From positions 37,119,959 to 37,183,958 of the forward strand of contig NC_087069.1 in the NCBI RefSeq assembly GCF_963678635.1: a DNA stretch of 64,000 nucleotides, in the 5' to 3' direction. How positions within the stretch are numbered: position 1 is the first letter of the stretch; every line of letters starts with the position of its first letter. The translations under genes were made by a program, and so were the position numbers. This document shows, piece by piece, positions 63,701-64,000 of this stretch. The notes under the pieces were generated by a model. The model was given only the letters and a program-made list of their open reading frames with translations. It searched no databases and had not been told where the DNA came from. Origin of the DNA: Symsagittifera roscoffensis. Its lineage: Eukaryota; Xenacoelomorpha; Acoela; Convolutidae.

Positions 63701-64000
63701 AACAATCGATCAAGGAATAACTCATATAATAGATCGAACTATAACAGACCAAACAATAATTACCAAAACAGATCGCAAAATAATTCACAAAATCGACACC
63801 CGAGTTATAATAATCGTTATAGAAATTATTCCCAATCACCACATAGGAATAATAATAACTATAATAATTCTAATAATCGTCACAGAAGTAATACACCTAA
63901 ACATCAAAGGCAAATCAATCAAGTACAATCTAACCCAGAAACTACATCAGACCCCCCAGGTATTGATGACACAGTAACTGATACGTTACAACTTAATCAA
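60698..64000 (+). CDS. gag: Gag (or Gag-Pol start) of A-rich Gypsy-type element, open to window edge
   Basis: An uninterrupted frame of 1101 codons from ATG 60698 to the last base of the window, with no stop. Residues 1-340 are a charged N-terminal region; 340-590 are Gln/Asn/Pro-rich with an imperfect repeat QPIQQQNPI/QPIQQQNPM. About 600-735 is a retrotransposon-gag capsid domain (VFTGTDPEYSVEDYLNAVTA, DGAAQKWFSVLP). A coiled region (EQAEITMKLEETENLKL) follows. A CX2CX4HX4C knuckle (CNYCRRYGHSISEC) lies near 842. The tail to about 1060 is a low-complexity Asn/Ser/Arg/Tyr repeat region, then an acidic end. The family role is particle assembly and RNA packaging. Protease and RT must lie beyond the edge. 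Confidence 0.88.
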   Translation, partial: MSSTHTPGDETPDDDEIFPFIVDADTDRGQHIFCQNLLVNLFEPGISPCKTEFPDVKIKRQIIDHYLKDICNITQQYGIYSIEFTSPNHNNRTYTIQTDDLDLEFSKVFSEYIKSIQYHNSQRANSIFTNEVFALIYSYISILENELPLTNVSPTETSKHLRVRHEITLLSSYLNIIKKNFTKDDVSQHTKHDLQKILAWFIIDYFTHNIDLIAQARKNCRPQNSNDDTAITEQSDYVWDPEWSHSAFINFPQSISSQAIGTISYIRDYVRVIPLTIDATPLNYNTFLPDTQNNSLNSTVIHNENLNGTRNLTQQDIQTPSHFINEEIVHTTTTQQSISPIRPNLTTPRNTNPSQTQVTLQSTVKPSVAPKYSHMDYQTYKPMTIPSKTRKTFTRNNFADHNYNYTHPSKTNYQPQRNFNQYTKPRNWDNPTAQYNSANFQPNPPQDRSGNYPFFQQNKNKKQTSYQMDYLSSDEDFLQPDIFAPNTQEYRRQGIQKTRTNHRNFSPQSIDAQYQQPIQQQNPINTQSFQPIQQQNPMTTHSYQPSQMQNEIPLPYYLQQHEITRNQLSNFSQMPNAAESLQMTMNPYLMGGSSITSNKPLMVFTGTDPEYSVEDYLNAVTANLILNIGPEPINTPLHQNWIHRRTALIQTTLDGAAQKWFSVLPLEIKSNWKRFTQEFSKMFDSERNKQQQRVLCNEIRRLPNETIKQIAVRIETLVRKAYSLNTHDYKNTKMTEILMMTLTPQLRKIAIKKRASHPSSIREPDLDFRKLVDKLEQAEITMKLEETENLKLQYVNKIETTPTNINNIQESETDLVEKITEILNIYEKNPNFKGKPSFKKWCNYCRRYGHSISECRQKQQDSQNKPQKYKEPNKSFYQYMKKDQNLPNKNVYSNNSSGKPLPNNTSYTRNQSPYNSSYRGRSPERRNTYNSSQNHYNRPNSRNNYSRSNSNTQRFVSRSNSQSRNNYYPNNQSRNSSYNRNRNYSYNRNRSYSNNRNQNYPNNRSRNNSYNRSNYNRPNNNYQNRSQNNSQNRHPSYNNRYRNYSQSPHRNNNNYNNSNNRHRSNTPKHQRQINQVQSNPETTSDPPGIDDTVTDTLQLNQ

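Noticed and set aside
63366-63977. 203-codon Ile/Thr-rich frame in the right-hand element
   Set aside because: It is a shadow of the gag low-complexity region in another frame; the gag frame has the zinc knuckle and capsid domain.

Overview
The window is animal nuclear DNA dominated by LTR retrotransposons. A spliced host gene with a LITAF zinc-membrane domain, a BEL/Pao element (a superfamily known from animals) and LINE remnants point to a metazoan. I cannot fix the phylum; short TTTTTTTCAG-type splice acceptors would suit a nematode but do not prove one. There are no bacterial operons, no CRISPR array and no clear host tRNA gene.

Left half, 1-35222: a giant Ty3/Gypsy-type complex. The end of one copy (an 'ORF C' protein, then a polypurine tract and an LTR-like block at 4000-4902) is followed by a 3 kb structured leader, gag in two frames, pol (protease, RT, RNase H, integrase), a macrodomain resembling TARG1/OARD1, and three further large ORFs. 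These are ORF A (coiled coil plus SGNH/GDSL hydrolase), ORF B (degenerate SGNH-like fold) and ORF C (unknown Cys/His-containing family). A second LTR-like block ends the complex at 34351-35222. No LTR separates pol from ORFs A-C, and both halves share the tract TTGTCCGGGGAGT, so I favour one element of about 24 kb once two internal tandem duplications (3002 bp in pol, 3882 bp in ORF C) are discounted. The two LTRs are clearly homologous but diverged, so the array is mosaic or tandem. The copy is dead: it carries several stops and frameshifts.

Middle, 35223-58330: a LINE tail, an inverted LTR end running into a 200-N gap, then AT-rich DNA holding a three-exon LITAF-like gene on the minus strand (58326 to 40461, 127 aa). 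Its 16.7 kb second intron carries a full-length, apparently young BEL/Pao element (41318-50616, 484-bp LTRs, 5-bp target duplication GGCAT, one intact 2203-codon gag-pol ORF) in antisense orientation, plus decayed LINE and repeat fragments.

Right end, 58700-64000: the 5' part of a second, A-rich Gypsy-type element starting a few hundred bases upstream of the LITAF start codon. It has an LTR/leader, a small basic ORF, and a gag ORF that stays open from 60698 to the window edge (1101 codons so far).
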